Below, piece after piece: positions 43,899 through 55,250 of a stretch of DNA of 64,000 nt. Under the pieces are notes generated by a model. That model was not told where the DNA came from, searched no databases, and was given only the letters and a program-made list of their open reading frames with translations. Each line of letters opens with the position of its first letter. The first letter of the stretch is position 1. This stretch comes from Nocardia cyriacigeorgica (GTDB taxonomy: Bacteria; Actinomycetota; Actinomycetes; Mycobacteriales; Mycobacteriaceae): positions 280,728 to 344,727 of the forward strand of contig NZ_JAAGVC010000002.1 in the NCBI RefSeq assembly GCF_010858045.1, in the 5' to 3' direction. The translations under genes were made by a program, and so were the position numbers.

Positions 43899-43925
43899 TT
43901 TACGAGTACCGAGTTTACGAGTAAA
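43899..43925. promoter_or_regulatory. Repeat TTTACGAGTA x2 upstream of sodC
   Basis: TTTACGAGTA occurs at 43899-43908 and 43914-43923; the second is part of the dyad TTTAC-GA-GTAAA (43914-43925). It overlaps the sodC ribosome-binding region, a possible operator or a replication-slippage product. Confidence 0.35.
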
Positions 43926-44009
43926 GCTGGGTGGACACGTTGTTTTATCGGTCAAGATGATGCCACGCCCGCCGTGTCGCTCGATCCTCGGGCCGTGTCG
44001 GACTCTTGA

Positions 44010-44558
44010 TCAGTTACCCGTCACCACGACGACCACGCCGGCGGAACCGCCGCCCAATCCAGGAATCATCGGTGCCACACCGGCGCCCAGAATCGCCGCG
44101 ACGGCGTCGGCTGCCGCCTTGTCGCCGGCGGCGTTGCCGTAATAGACGGTGGTCGCGGGGATCGTGGAGCCCGCGTAGTTGCCGGCGGACGCGTTGGTCC
44201 AGCCGTTGGCCTTCAGCTGGTTCACCGTCCGGGAGGCCAATCCGGCGACCAGACTGTTGTTGAGCACCCGGATCGGCGTCGACTGATCCAGCACCGGGGT
44301 GGTGGAGGTGGTGGTGGTCGGGGCCGCCGTCGTCGTGGTCGGTTTCGCGGTGGTGGTGCGCGCGGAGGTGGCCTGCGGAGCCACCGCGACCGAGGTGGTC
44401 GTTGCCGGCGCGCTGGTCTCGGCGGCCGTCTCGGTCTCGGAGTCCGCGCTCGACAACGACATCGCGCCCAGACCGGCGAAGACGATGGCCAGTGCGATCA
44501 GCACCATCGCCAGCGCTCGCAGCGGGATCCCGCCGGAAGTGGGTTTCGGGTAACTCAC
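44010..44558 (-). CDS. LytR_C domain membrane-anchored protein (Rv0431-like)
   Basis: The 182-residue protein has one N-terminal membrane helix (ALAMVLIALAIVFAGLGAMS), a Thr/Ala-rich linker and a LytR_C domain (TPIRVLNNSLVAGLASRTVN, GAGVAPMIPGL). TAGGCT lies seven bases before the GTG start. In M. tuberculosis the orthologue (VirR-like region) sits in the same position before sodC and affects envelope vesicle release. Confidence 0.88.
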   Translation of the reverse strand: MSYPKPTSGGIPLRALAMVLIALAIVFAGLGAMSLSSADSETETAAETSAPATTTSVAVAPQATSARTTTAKPTTTTAAPTTTTSTTPVLDQSTPIRVLNNSLVAGLASRTVNQLKANGWTNASAGNYAGSTIPATTVYYGNAAGDKAAADAVAAILGAGVAPMIPGLGGGSAGVVVVVTGN

Positions 44559-44576
44559 CTGTTCGAGCCTAGTCCG

Positions 44577-44918
44577 TCACACCTGGAATCCGAGCTTGCG
44601 CGCGTCACGAGCTTTGCGCCTGCTGGCCCGAAGCCTGCGCAGCCGTTTGACCAGCATCGGGTCGGCGGCCAGCGCCTCCGGGCGGTCCACGAGCGCGTTG
44701 AGCACCTGGTAGTACCGGGTGGGCGACATCGAGAACAGCTCGCGGATGGCTTCTTCCTTGGCACCCGCGTATTTCCACCATTGGCGTTCGAAGGCCAGGA
44801 TGTCGTGTTCGCGACGGCTCAGGCCGTCGTCATCGGCCTGCTGAGTGGCCGTGACCTCGTCGCTCGTAGAAGGGCTGTCCTGGATTGCGGAAAGGTCCCG
44901 CGCTGCTGCGCCGTCCAT
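44577..44918 (-). CDS. DUF3263 family protein (Rv0430-like)
   Basis: From ATG 44918 (GAGGGAGC upstream) the protein has 113 residues. The DUF3263 core is LSRREHDILAFERQWWKYAG, then KEEAIRELFSMSPTRYYQVL, a helix-turn-helix-like unit. It precedes the lytR_C, sodC and ybdK genes on the same strand. The order matches Rv0430-Rv0433. Likely a small DNA-binding protein, not proven. Confidence 0.9.
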   Translation of the reverse strand: MDGAAARDLSAIQDSPSTSDEVTATQQADDDGLSRREHDILAFERQWWKYAGAKEEAIRELFSMSPTRYYQVLNALVDRPEALAADPMLVKRLRRLRASRRKARDARKLGFQV

Positions 44919-45135
44919 CTTGCTCCCTCGCCGAGTCACCGTCGGACGAAATGATGCTTGTACGTCGCCGATCATTCAACCATGGGGATAGCCGATCGTG
45001 CGGTCTGTCCGACGGCGTGTCCGGTACCAGCGGTTACGCGTCGCGACGGCGGGCCGCGCGCGTTTCCCGGCTTCCGAACGGACCCGCCGAGGGGCGGCGC
45101 GCACCGCGCGAGGGCGAGGCGGCAAAATTGGGCGC

Positions 45136-45723
45136 ATGGCAATCCTCCCTATCGTCATCGTCGGCGATCCCGTTCTGCACAACCCGACCGAGCGGGTGAC
45201 TCAGTCGCCGGAGGAGCTGGCCGGGCTGATCGCGGACATGTACGAGACGCTCGACGCGGCCAATGGCGTAGGTCTGGCCGCCAACCAGGTGGGGAAGCCG
45301 CTGCGGCTGTTCGTCTACGACTGCCCGGATCAGGCCGCCGACGGCACCGTCACCCGGCGTCGCGGCGCGGTGATCAACCCGGTGCTGGAGACCTCCGAGA
45401 TCCCCGAGACCATGCCCGATCCCGATGACGACGAAGAGGGCTGCCTGTCGGTGCCCGGCGAGCAGTTCCCGACCGGCCGGGCCGAGTGGGCCAAGGTCAC
45501 CGGCATCGACGAGCACGGCCAGCCGGTGGAGATCGAGGGCAAGGGTTTCTTCGCCCGGATGTTGCAGCACGAGGTCGGCCATCTCGACGGCTTCCTCTAC
45601 GTCGACGTGCTGATCGGCCGCAATGCTCGCGCCGCCAAGAAGGCGATCAAGCGCAATGGCTGGGGCACACCGGGTTTGAGCTGGCTACCCGGCACCGTGC
45701 CGGATCCGTTCGGGCATGACTGA
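45136..45723 (+). CDS. def: Peptide deformylase
   Basis: The 195-residue metalloenzyme has all three motifs: [15 protein letters not shown] with the cysteine ligand, and QHEVGHLDG with two histidine ligands and the catalytic glutamate. It removes the formyl group from nascent proteins. AAAATT lies six bases before the ATG and no ribosome site is visible. The 3' end overlaps the GNAT gene by eight bases. Confidence 0.96.
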   Translation: MAILPIVIVGDPVLHNPTERVTQSPEELAGLIADMYETLDAANGVGLAANQVGKPLRLFVYDCPDQAADGTVTRRRGAVINPVLETSEIPETMPDPDDDEEGCLSVPGEQFPTGRAEWAKVTGIDEHGQPVEIEGKGFFARMLQHEVGHLDGFLYVDVLIGRNARAAKKAIKRNGWGTPGLSWLPGTVPDPFGHD

Positions 45724-46696
45724 TTCCGCAGGTATTCCGCTCGGTCGCCGGGTGGTCATGCGGTATCTGCTGCCGGAGGGCTACCCGCAGCCGATGACGG
45801 ATGTGATCGGCGAGTTGGTCTCACTCGACCCGCCGACGGTGCGCGGCGCCGACGGCCAGGTGGTGTCGGTGTCGACCGATCGCGTCGTCGCGTTGAAAGC
45901 GCTGGGCCCCAGGCCGATCCGTACCGGCGAGATCCGCGCGCTGGAGGCCGCGGCGGCCGACGGCTGGCCCGGCGCCGAGCACGCCTGGATCGACGGCTGG
46001 CTGGTGCGCGCCGGTAACGGCTACACCGACCGCGCGAACTCCGCTGTCCCCCTGGGCAATTCCGATGGACCACCGCTGGTTTCGGCCGACGCGCTGCAGC
46101 GGATCGGTGCCTGGATGGCCGAGCGTGGCCTGCCGTTGCGGCTGCAGCTGCCCGACCGGCTGGCGCCGCCGCCGTCGGGCTGGCACACCTGGGGCGAGAC
46201 GGCGGTGCTCGGGATCGATCTGGACAACTTCGTGCTGCCGCGTGGTCCGTCGATGGTGCGCATCGCCCCCGCCCCCGATGCGGCGTGGCTTGACCTGCAT
46301 CGCCGCCGCGGGGAGGAACCCGGCGATCCTGCCGCACCGCTGCCCGATCTCGATGTACTCACCTCGGTTCGGGCGGGTGAGGTCGGCTTCGCCTCGCTCG
46401 GACTGCCCCAGCCCATCGCGATCGGCCGTGGCGCGCTCACCATCGCCCCGGACGGCAGGCATTGGATCGGGCTGACCTGCGTGGCGACGGCGGCTCAGCA
46501 TCGCAGGCACGGCTTGGCCTCGCTGGTGTGCGCCGAGCTGATCCGCTGGGGTCGCGACCGCGGCGCCACCCACGCCTACGTGCAGGTGGAGGCCGACAAC
46601 GCGGGCGCGCTCGCGCTGTACCGGGAGCTCGGCTTCCTCGACCACCATCACTACCGCTACGCCGCCCCCGGCCCCCGCATCCCGGTGGTCCGGTAG
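45716..46696 (+). CDS. GNAT family N-acetyltransferase (Rv0428c-like)
   Basis: The 326-residue protein has an unrelated N-terminal region with the [20 protein letters not shown] block. A C-terminal GNAT domain follows: [20 protein letters not shown] is the acetyl-CoA loop (R-x-x-G-x-A) and [17 protein letters not shown] the final strand. It overlaps def by eight bases. N-terminal-protein acetylation after deformylation is an attractive guess only. Confidence 0.9.
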   Translation: MTDSAGIPLGRRVVMRYLLPEGYPQPMTDVIGELVSLDPPTVRGADGQVVSVSTDRVVALKALGPRPIRTGEIRALEAAAADGWPGAEHAWIDGWLVRAGNGYTDRANSAVPLGNSDGPPLVSADALQRIGAWMAERGLPLRLQLPDRLAPPPSGWHTWGETAVLGIDLDNFVLPRGPSMVRIAPAPDAAWLDLHRRRGEEPGDPAAPLPDLDVLTSVRAGEVGFASLGLPQPIAIGRGALTIAPDGRHWIGLTCVATAAQHRRHGLASLVCAELIRWGRDRGATHAYVQVEADNAGALALYRELGFLDHHHYRYAAPGPRIPVVR

Positions 46697-46741
46697 AACG
46701 GGATCAGGCCGTTCATTCACCTCTCTTCGACAAGGAACCCC

Positions 46742-47557
46742 GTGCGCCTCGCGACCTGGAACGTCAACTCGATCCGCTCCCGGATCGACCGAGTCGCGGC
46801 CTTCCTCGACCGCCAGGACATCGACGTGCTGGCCATCCAGGAAACCAAATGCCGCGATGACCAGTTCCCCTACGACCGCTTCGACGAGCTCGGCTACGAG
46901 GTGGCGCATCTGGGCATCAATCAGTGGAACGGGGTGGCCATCGCGTCCAGAGTCGGGCTGGCCGATGTGGAGTTGGCGTTTCCCGACCAGCCCGGCTTCG
47001 ACAAGAACGCGGGCGAATCGCTGATCGCCACCCCGGTGGTGGAATCGCGCGCCATCGGCGCCACCTGCGGCGGAGTGCGGGTGTGGAGCTTGTACGTGCC
47101 CAACGGCCGCGCACTCGACGACCCGCACTACGCCTACAAGCTGGAATGGCTGGCCACCCTGCGCGATAACGCCGCCCGCTGGCTCGCCGAGGACCCGCAG
47201 GCCAAGATCGCGCTGGTCGGCGACTGGAATATCGCCCCCACCGACGACGACGTCTGGTCTCCGGAGTTCTTCGCGGGCAAGACCCACACCTCCCAGCCCG
47301 AACGCGACGCGTTCGCCGCCGTCCTCGACACCGGCTTCGCCGACGTCATGCGCCCCTTCGCGCCCGGCCCAGGCGTCTACACCTACTGGGACTACACCCA
47401 GCTGCGTTTCCCACGCAAAGAGGGCATGCGCATCGATTTCGTCCTCGCCTCCCCCGCGCTCGCGGCCACCGCCACCGACGCGGTGGTCGATCGTGAGGAG
47501 CGCAAGGGCAAGGGCGCCAGCGACCACGCGCCGGTGATCGCCGAGTTCACCGGCTGA
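46742..47557 (+). CDS. xthA: Exodeoxyribonuclease III
   Basis: The 271-residue enzyme starts at GTG 46742 after CAAGGAAC. It has the EEP-fold residues RLATWNVNSIRSR, QETKC, ALVGDWNIAPTDDDVW, MRIDFVLAS and GASDHAPVIAEF. It acts as an AP endonuclease and 3' exonuclease in base excision repair. Gene order def-GNAT-xthA matches Rv0429c-Rv0427c. Confidence 0.96.
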   Translation: MRLATWNVNSIRSRIDRVAAFLDRQDIDVLAIQETKCRDDQFPYDRFDELGYEVAHLGINQWNGVAIASRVGLADVELAFPDQPGFDKNAGESLIATPVVESRAIGATCGGVRVWSLYVPNGRALDDPHYAYKLEWLATLRDNAARWLAEDPQAKIALVGDWNIAPTDDDVWSPEFFAGKTHTSQPERDAFAAVLDTGFADVMRPFAPGPGVYTYWDYTQLRFPRKEGMRIDFVLASPALAATATDAVVDREERKGKGASDHAPVIAEFTG

Positions 47558-47620
47558 GCACGCCGGTAGCGCGCAGTCCGAGGCTGCGGCGACCGGTCGC
47601 GGCACTGATACCGTTGGCGC

Positions 47621-48241
47621 ATGAGTACCGAATCCGCGGTGCGGCCGCGTGCGCAGCATCTCGGGCCACAACGGCGCAGGCCGCAGGTGCTCGACGCCGC
47701 CTTGGCCATCGCCATCGAACAGGGCATCGCGGCCGTCACCATCGCCGCGGTCGCCGAGCGGATGAACGTCACCCGTCCGGTGGTGTACGCGTGCTTTCCC
47801 GATCGGGTGGCGCTGATCGAGGAGTTGATCCGGCGCGAGGAGGGCTACGTCGCCGACGGGGTGTTCGGCGCATTGCGCGAACGGGACGTCGACGCCGGCG
47901 AACCCGTCTTCGTCGAGGGCTTCCGCGCCCTGCTCGAGGTGGTCGCGGCCCGGCCGGAATCGTGGCTGCTGCTCTACGGCAACCCGGACCCGGCCGTCGC
48001 TGGTTCGTTCGGCCGTGGCCGCGCGCTCGTCGTGCAGCGCTGCACCCGGCTGCTGCGCCCGACGCTGCGGGCCTGGGGCATCGAGGACGCCGACCGTAAG
48101 CTTCCGGTCCTGGTCGAGCAGTGGATCTCGGCCGGTGAGGGCGCGGTGCGCAGCCTGCTCGCCGATGACGGGCAGTGGACGCCCGAGGAACTGGGCGCGT
48201 TCGTCGGCGCCGCGGTCTACCGGGCGCTGCGCAACGCCTGA
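47621..48241 (+). CDS. TetR family transcriptional regulator
   Basis: The 206-residue protein has the TetR helix-turn-helix (PQVLDAALAIAIEQGIAAVT, then VAERMNVTRPVVYACFPDRV). TACCGT lies six bases before the ATG (leaderless pattern). It precedes the homogentisate genes in the same direction by 100 bases and may regulate them, although those genes have their own ribosome site and spacing. Confidence 0.9.
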   Translation: MSTESAVRPRAQHLGPQRRRPQVLDAALAIAIEQGIAAVTIAAVAERMNVTRPVVYACFPDRVALIEELIRREEGYVADGVFGALRERDVDAGEPVFVEGFRALLEVVAARPESWLLLYGNPDPAVAGSFGRGRALVVQRCTRLLRPTLRAWGIEDADRKLPVLVEQWISAGEGAVRSLLADDGQWTPEELGAFVGAAVYRALRNA

Positions 48242-48341
48242 GCCGGGTCGCGAGCACCTCCCATCGCGAGCCGCCCCTGACACCAGTGGTCGCGGCATAC
48301 GATGGAACCGGCTGTCCGTCCGTTCGGCGGGAGGTGTGGTC

Positions 48342-49538
48342 ATGGCTTTCTATCGGCAGGTGGGGTCGGTGCCGCCGAAGCGGCATACCCAGCATCGCGA
48401 CGATCAGGGGCGCCTGTTCTATGAGGAGCTCATGGGTGAGGAGGGCTTCTCCGGCGACTCCTCGCTGCTGTATCACCGCGGGCTGCCGCCGGCGATCGTC
48501 GAGACGGCGGTATGGGAGCTGCCCGATCAGTCGACGACCCCCAATCATCCGCTGCACCACCGGCATCTGCGGCTGCACGAGCTGTTCCCCAGCGACAGCT
48601 GGGCCGAGGTCGACGTGGTCACCGGGCGCCGATTGCTGCTCGCCAATGCCGACGTCCGCCTGTCCTACGTCGTCGCGGGCACCGCCTCTCCGCTGTACCG
48701 CAATGCCATCGGCGACGAGCTGGTCTATGTGGAATCCGGCGCCGCCGTGGTGGAGACGGTGTTCGGCGCGCTGCCCGCCCGGCAGGGCGATCAGGTGCTG
48801 ATCCCGCGGGCCACCACCCACCGGTGGCTGCCGATCGGGCCCGACCCGTTGCGCACCTATGTGATCGAGGCGTCGAGTCACATCGCGCCTCCGAAGCGCT
48901 ATCTGTCGAAATACGGTCAGCTGCTGGAGAATTCGCCGTACTGCGAACGCGATCTACACGGCCCGGCCGAACCGCTGCTCGCCGTCGGCACCGACATCGA
49001 AGTGCTGGTCAAGCACCGGCCGGGTGCACAGATCGCCGGCACCAGGATGGTGTACGCGACTCACCCGTTCGATGTGGTGGGCTGGGATGGCTGCCTGTAT
49101 CCGTTCACCTTCAATATCAGCGATTTCGAACCGATCACCGGACGGGTGCATCAGCCGCCGCCGGTGCATCAAGCCTTCGAGGGCACCAACTTCGTGGTCT
49201 GCAATTTCGTGCCGCGCAAGGTCGACTATCACCCGCTGTCGATCCCGGTGCCCTACTACCATTCCAATGTCGATTCCGACGAGATCATGTTCTACTGCGG
49301 CGGGAACTACGAGGCCAGGCGCGGCTCGGGCATCGGGCAGGGCTCGATCTCGGTGCATCCGGGCGGCTACGCGCACGGTCCGCAGCCCGGTGCGTACGAG
49401 GCGAGCATCGGAGTGGAATTCTTCGACGAGCTGGCCGTGATGGTCGACACCTTCCGCCCGCTCGAACTCGGTGAGGGCGCGCTGGCCTGCGAAGATCCCG
49501 GTTACGCGTGGACCTGGTCCGGGCGGGGCCCGCGGTGA
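48342..49538 (+). CDS. hmgA: Homogentisate 1,2-dioxygenase
   Basis: The 398-residue cupin protein starts after GGGAGGTG. It has YHRGLPPAIVE, PHxx-type iron-site sequence HPFDVVGWDGCLYPF, FxxCNFVPRKVDYHP, YYHSNVDSDEIMFYCGGNYE (iron His/Glu ligands) and HPGGYAHGPQPGAYE. It opens the ring of homogentisate in tyrosine and phenylalanine breakdown. The stop overlaps the fahA start (GTGA). Confidence 0.94.
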   Translation: MAFYRQVGSVPPKRHTQHRDDQGRLFYEELMGEEGFSGDSSLLYHRGLPPAIVETAVWELPDQSTTPNHPLHHRHLRLHELFPSDSWAEVDVVTGRRLLLANADVRLSYVVAGTASPLYRNAIGDELVYVESGAAVVETVFGALPARQGDQVLIPRATTHRWLPIGPDPLRTYVIEASSHIAPPKRYLSKYGQLLENSPYCERDLHGPAEPLLAVGTDIEVLVKHRPGAQIAGTRMVYATHPFDVVGWDGCLYPFTFNISDFEPITGRVHQPPPVHQAFEGTNFVVCNFVPRKVDYHPLSIPVPYYHSNVDSDEIMFYCGGNYEARRGSGIGQGSISVHPGGYAHGPQPGAYEASIGVEFFDELAVMVDTFRPLELGEGALACEDPGYAWTWSGRGPR

Positions 49539-50710
49539 AGACGCGCATCGAGGTCGCGCCGGATGCACCGTTCGGACCCGAGCATCTGCCGTACGGGGTG
49601 TTCGCGCCGGGGGGCGACGAATACCGCGTGGGGGTGCGGGTGGGCGATCACGTCATCGATCTGGCCCTCGCCCTGGACGATCCCGTCTTCGCCCGGCCCG
49701 ATCTCAATGCCTTTCTGGCGCAGGGCCCGCAGCGGTGGGCGCAGGTGCGGGAGCGGGTGCGCGGACTGGTCGAGGGCGAACTCTCCGCCGATGCGGTCTG
49801 CCCGCTGGCCGCGGCGCGGCTGGCGCTTCCGGTGCGGATCGGCGACTACGTCGATTTCTACGCCAGCATCGACCACGCCACGAATCTGGGAAAGCTGCTG
49901 CGCCCGGGATCCGAACCGCTACTACCGAATTGGCGGCACCTGCCGGTCGGGTATCACGGCAGGGCCGGAACGGTCGTGGTATCCGGCACCGATATCGCGC
50001 GTCCGCGCGGGCAACGGCGAACGGATTCGGGCACACCGGATTTCGGGCCTTCGCGGCGGCTGGATATCGAGGCCGAGCTCGGGTTCGTGGTCGGCGTCGG
50101 TTCCCCACTCGGCAGCTCGATCAGTACCGCCGCCTTCGCCGAGCATGTCTTCGGCGTCGCGCTGATCAACGACTGGTCCGCCCGCGATATCCAGGCCTGG
50201 GAATATCAGCCACTCGGGCCCTTCCTCGGGAAATCCTTCGCGACGTCGATGAGCGCGTGGATCACCCCGCTCGCGGCCCTGGAATCGGCCCGGATATCGC
50301 CACCGCCGCAGGATCCGGCGCCCCTGCCCTACCTGCGCGAAACCGAACCATGGGGCCTCGATATCGAGCTGGCCGTGCATTGGAACGGCGTTCCGGTGTC
50401 GCATCCGCCGTATGCCCGGATGTACTGGTCACCGGCCCAAATGCTGGCGCATCTCACCGTCAACGGCGCCGCCACCCGCCCCGGCGATCTCTACGCGTCC
50501 GGCACCATCTCCGGCCCCGCCGTCGGGGAACGTGGTTCGTTCATGGAACTGTCCTGGGGCGGCACCGAGCCGATCAGCCTGGACGGCGCCGAACGCACCT
50601 TCCTGCTCGACGGTGACGAGGTCACCATCACCGCCACCGCACCGGCGGCCGACGGTACCCGTCTCGGACTCGGCGAAGTCACCGGACGGATCCTGCCCGC
50701 GCACGAATGA
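49535..50710 (+). CDS. fahA: Fumarylacetoacetase
   Basis: I start this at GTG 49535, overlapping hmgA, giving 391 residues. It has the FAH N-terminal barrel and the C-terminal catalytic part: DYVDFYASIDHATNLGKLLR, YHGRAGTVVVSGTDIARPRG, the metal-binding EAELGFVVG with FGVALINDWSARDIQAWEYQ, and GTISGPAVGERGSFMELSWG. It splits fumarylacetoacetate into fumarate and acetoacetate. No maleylacetoacetate isomerase gene is nearby. Confidence 0.94.
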   Translation: MKTRIEVAPDAPFGPEHLPYGVFAPGGDEYRVGVRVGDHVIDLALALDDPVFARPDLNAFLAQGPQRWAQVRERVRGLVEGELSADAVCPLAAARLALPVRIGDYVDFYASIDHATNLGKLLRPGSEPLLPNWRHLPVGYHGRAGTVVVSGTDIARPRGQRRTDSGTPDFGPSRRLDIEAELGFVVGVGSPLGSSISTAAFAEHVFGVALINDWSARDIQAWEYQPLGPFLGKSFATSMSAWITPLAALESARISPPPQDPAPLPYLRETEPWGLDIELAVHWNGVPVSHPPYARMYWSPAQMLAHLTVNGAATRPGDLYASGTISGPAVGERGSFMELSWGGTEPISLDGAERTFLLDGDEVTITATAPAADGTRLGLGEVTGRILPAHE

Positions 50711-50858
50711 CTCCGCCGGCACGGTGGCGGGCCTCCTGTCTCGATCTGCCCGATCAGCCGGCCGCCGCTGCGCCGTTCAGCGGAAACCGCGATGAATTCC
50801 GCGCGAGCGCGCAGTCTGAATCGATAAGGCCAGTTCATCGAGCGGGAGGACACCGATC

Positions 50859-51332
50859 ATGCAGAAGATCGTCACCAACCTCTGGTACGACGGCAACGCC
50901 GAGGAAGCCGCCGAATTCTACTGTTCGCTGTTCCCGGACTCCACGATCATCCGGGTGCTGCGGTTCAGCGACAGCGGGATGGGTGAACCGGGAGCGGTCA
51001 TGACCGTCGACTTCGAACTCGCCGGTCAGCGCTTCACCGCCATCAACGGCGGCGGCGAGTTCCAGTACACCCACGCGATGTCGCTGCTGATCAATTGCGA
51101 CAGCCAGGACGAGGTCGATCGGCTCTGGGACGCCCTGCTCGCCGGCGGCGGCAAGGAGATCGAATGCGGCTGGCTCTACGACAAGTACGGAGTCCCGTGG
51201 CAGGTGTGGCCCACCGAAGCCGATGAATTGCTCACCGGCGATCCGGCCGCGGTCGACCGCGCGACCGCGGCGATGCTGAAGATGAAGAAGATCGACCTGC
51301 GGGCGATGCGCGCCGCCTACGAGAACGCCTGA
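50859..51332 (+). CDS. VOC family protein (PhnB/3-demethylubiquinone-methyltransferase-like)
   Basis: The 157-residue protein reads QKIVTNLWYDGNAEEAAEFY, FTAINGGGEFQYTHAMSLLI and GWLYDKYGVPWQVWPTEADE, the pattern of the PhnB-like glyoxalase-fold family. GGGAGGA precedes the ATG. Members bind metal and small ligands; the true reaction is unknown. It stands alone between fahA and the thiC riboswitch. Confidence 0.88.
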   Translation: MQKIVTNLWYDGNAEEAAEFYCSLFPDSTIIRVLRFSDSGMGEPGAVMTVDFELAGQRFTAINGGGEFQYTHAMSLLINCDSQDEVDRLWDALLAGGGKEIECGWLYDKYGVPWQVWPTEADELLTGDPAAVDRATAAMLKMKKIDLRAMRAAYENA

Positions 51333-51432
51333 TCTGCTCACCCGGTGCGGTATCCGGCGGTGAGTTCGGATGCCGCGCCCAGGTCTGCTCCGGGCGCGCA
51401 GCGGGGCGGGTATGGTCGGGCGGGTACGAATC

Positions 51433-53210
<1,778 letters not shown>

Positions 53211-53220
53211 CAGCACCGAG

Positions 53221-53262
53221 AAACGCACGCCCCCGGCCGGATTCGGCCGAGGGTGTGCGTTT
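53221..53262 (+). terminator. thiC terminator
   Basis: AAACGCAC pairs with GTGCGTTT around an inner GGCC/GGCC stem, and GTTTGTC follows. It lies 11 bases after the thiC stop. Confidence 0.8.
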
Positions 53263-53343
53263 GTTTGTCAGCTGGCCGGACCCGCGGTCCATTACCATAC
53301 CGACAATCGGCAATGACTCGATCAGACGCGGATAGGTGTGGGT

Positions 53344-54180
53344 ATGGACGGCCAGGAAATACGCCAGGCGAATCTCCCCCGAACAGAACCCGCTGCACCG
53401 CGGCGTGGTTCGGCATCGGAGGCGCCTGAACGACCGTCTCGACCGCGCGGTGCGATGGACCGCAAGCAGAAGATCGGTTTCGCACGACGCGCCGCTACCG
53501 CGCAACTAGCCGGGCTGCCCGGTGTCATCAAGACGACGCTGGGCGTCGGCGGCCGCTCGACAGCGGTGGAGCTGCCCGAGGCGCCACCGGACAGCAGACT
53601 CACCCGGCGTGCCTTCGAGCTGGCCGAATCCGTCTACTGCGGTGAACTACAGCAGCACTGCCTGCGCTGCTGGTACTTCGGCACAGCGTTCGCACAGATG
53701 GCCGGACACCGCTTCGACCCAGAGTTGCTCTTCGTCGCAACGCTGCTGCACGACATCGCGCTGACCGATCCGTATCGGCCCACGCCGGAGCAGTCACCAT
53801 GTTTCGCCGCACACGGCGGGACGGTGGCGCGAGCGCAACTGCTGACGTGGGGAGCCGCGGCTGAATTCGCCGACCTCGTCGAGGAGGCCATCGACCTGCA
53901 CATGGACGTCAGAGTGGATCCCGCGCAGGGGGTGGAGGCGCACCTGTTGCACGCCGCCGCGCACCTCGATGTCGCCGGCAGCCGGATCGGCGATCTGCCA
54001 CGTGCACTTCTGGCCGACATCGTGCGGATCCACCCCCGCGACCGGTTCACCGACTCCTTCCTCGTCGCCATGCGACGGGAGGCGCACGAGCGACCGGATT
54101 CTCGAGCGGCGGTGATGTGGAAGCTGGGCATGCGAATTCCGGTGCAGTTGAATCCACTGAACAAGTCCCTGTCCAGTTGA
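53344..54180 (+). CDS. HD domain-containing protein
   Basis: The 278-residue protein has LQQHCLRCWYFGTAF and LLFVATLLHDIALTDPY (H...HD metal motif) and later LVEEAIDLHMDV, as in HD-family cyanamide-hydratase-like proteins. The first 37 residues are basic and low in complexity, and ATG 53455 (MDRKQKIGFARRAATAQLAG) is a good alternative start. It probably hydrolyses a phosphate ester or nitrile-like substrate; this is not resolved. The ssu-type genes converge on it from the right. Confidence 0.75.
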   Translation: MDGQEIRQANLPRTEPAAPRRGSASEAPERPSRPRGAMDRKQKIGFARRAATAQLAGLPGVIKTTLGVGGRSTAVELPEAPPDSRLTRRAFELAESVYCGELQQHCLRCWYFGTAFAQMAGHRFDPELLFVATLLHDIALTDPYRPTPEQSPCFAAHGGTVARAQLLTWGAAAEFADLVEEAIDLHMDVRVDPAQGVEAHLLHAAAHLDVAGSRIGDLPRALLADIVRIHPRDRFTDSFLVAMRREAHERPDSRAAVMWKLGMRIPVQLNPLNKSLSS

Positions 54181-54229
54181 CATACACCGAGCGGCATGAG
54201 CTCCGTATGGCGGCACGCGACGGCGGCTT

Positions 54230-55216
54230 CTACTGTTCGAAGCGCTGATCCACGAAGTCGGCGAATGCGACCTTGCCGGGGATGGCGCCTGCCTCGGTGA
54301 AGGCGTCGGCGATTTCCTGTTCGGAGGCGACCACCTCGTCGGTCAGCGGGATCGGCTCTTTGATCGAGCGGGTCCAGGTGGTGCGGGAGGCGTCGACGGG
54401 GATGGCGGTCAGTTCGGCGTACTTGGTGGACCACAGCTCGAGGTTGTCCGACGACCACTTGGTGGCCGCGGCGTAGCGGGTGAAGAAGTCGCGGATGGCA
54501 GCCGACTTTCCTGGGTCGTCGACGGCCTTGTTCGAGGCGACCCAGAAGTTGTAGCCGTTGGCGGCCTGATCGGCGGAGGCGATGGACTTGGCGCCGACCT
54601 CCTTTTCCGCGATGGCGGTGTAGGGATCCCAGACCGCCCAGGCGTCGACGTCGCCGCGGGTCAGCGAGGCGTAGCCATCGGCGGGCGCCAGGTAGACCGG
54701 TTCCACATCGTCCAGGCTCAGGCCCGCTTTCTGGAGTTGCAGCAGCAGGTTCGCGTTCGCCGAGCTGCCCTTGGTGACGGCGACCTTCTTGCCCTTCAGA
54801 TCGGCCACCGAGGCGACCTTCGAGTCCTTGCCGACGAGAATCGCATCGCCCTTACCGGTGGCCGCCAGCGCGCCGACGATCTTGATATCGGCATTCGCGG
54901 CGGCACCGAAGATCACCGGGGTATTGCCGGTCTGCGCCAGATCGATGCCCCCGGCTCCGGCCGCCTCGATCAGCGGCGGGCCGGCGGTGAAGGTGGAGAA
55001 CTCGATCTTGTACGGCAAATTCTCCAGCTGGCCGGAGGCCCGCAAGAGCACCTCGATCGAAATGGCCTTCTGATCCCCGACTTTCAAGGTCACCGCACTG
55101 AGGTCCACCGGGCCGCTCGGCGCGGGCGCGGCCTCCTCACCGCATGCGGAGGTGGCGAAGACAGCGGCGGCCACCATGGCCGCACCTGCGAGCCGGAATA
55201 TCGAGAGTCGTTTCAC
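54230..55216 (-). CDS. ssuA: ABC transporter substrate-binding lipoprotein, sulfonate/taurine/nitrate type
   Basis: The 328-residue protein starts at GTG 55216 with GGAAAG upstream. The signal peptide ends in TSAC (lipobox). The mature part has the NMT1/SsuA-like hinge blocks LAQTGNTPVIFGAAANADIK, LKGKKVAVTKGSSANANLLL and GDVDAWAVWDPYTAIAEKE. It captures an aliphatic sulfonate or similar anion outside the cell. It is the last gene of a three-gene import operon; no SsuD monooxygenase is present here. The symbol is by family. Confidence 0.88.
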   Translation of the reverse strand: MKRLSIFRLAGAAMVAAAVFATSACGEEAAPAPSGPVDLSAVTLKVGDQKAISIEVLLRASGQLENLPYKIEFSTFTAGPPLIEAAGAGGIDLAQTGNTPVIFGAAANADIKIVGALAATGKGDAILVGKDSKVASVADLKGKKVAVTKGSSANANLLLQLQKAGLSLDDVEPVYLAPADGYASLTRGDVDAWAVWDPYTAIAEKEVGAKSIASADQAANGYNFWVASNKAVDDPGKSAAIRDFFTRYAAATKWSSDNLELWSTKYAELTAIPVDASRTTWTRSIKEPIPLTDEVVASEQEIADAFTEAGAIPGKVAFADFVDQRFEQ

Positions 55217-55250
55217 GAGAACTGCTTTCCTGCGTAGTGGAGCGGGTGGA

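Noticed and set aside
45821..48343. 840-codon minus-strand open frame across the GNAT, xthA and TetR genes
   Set aside because: Antisense to three clear genes; no family motif, composition typical of a mirrored frame.
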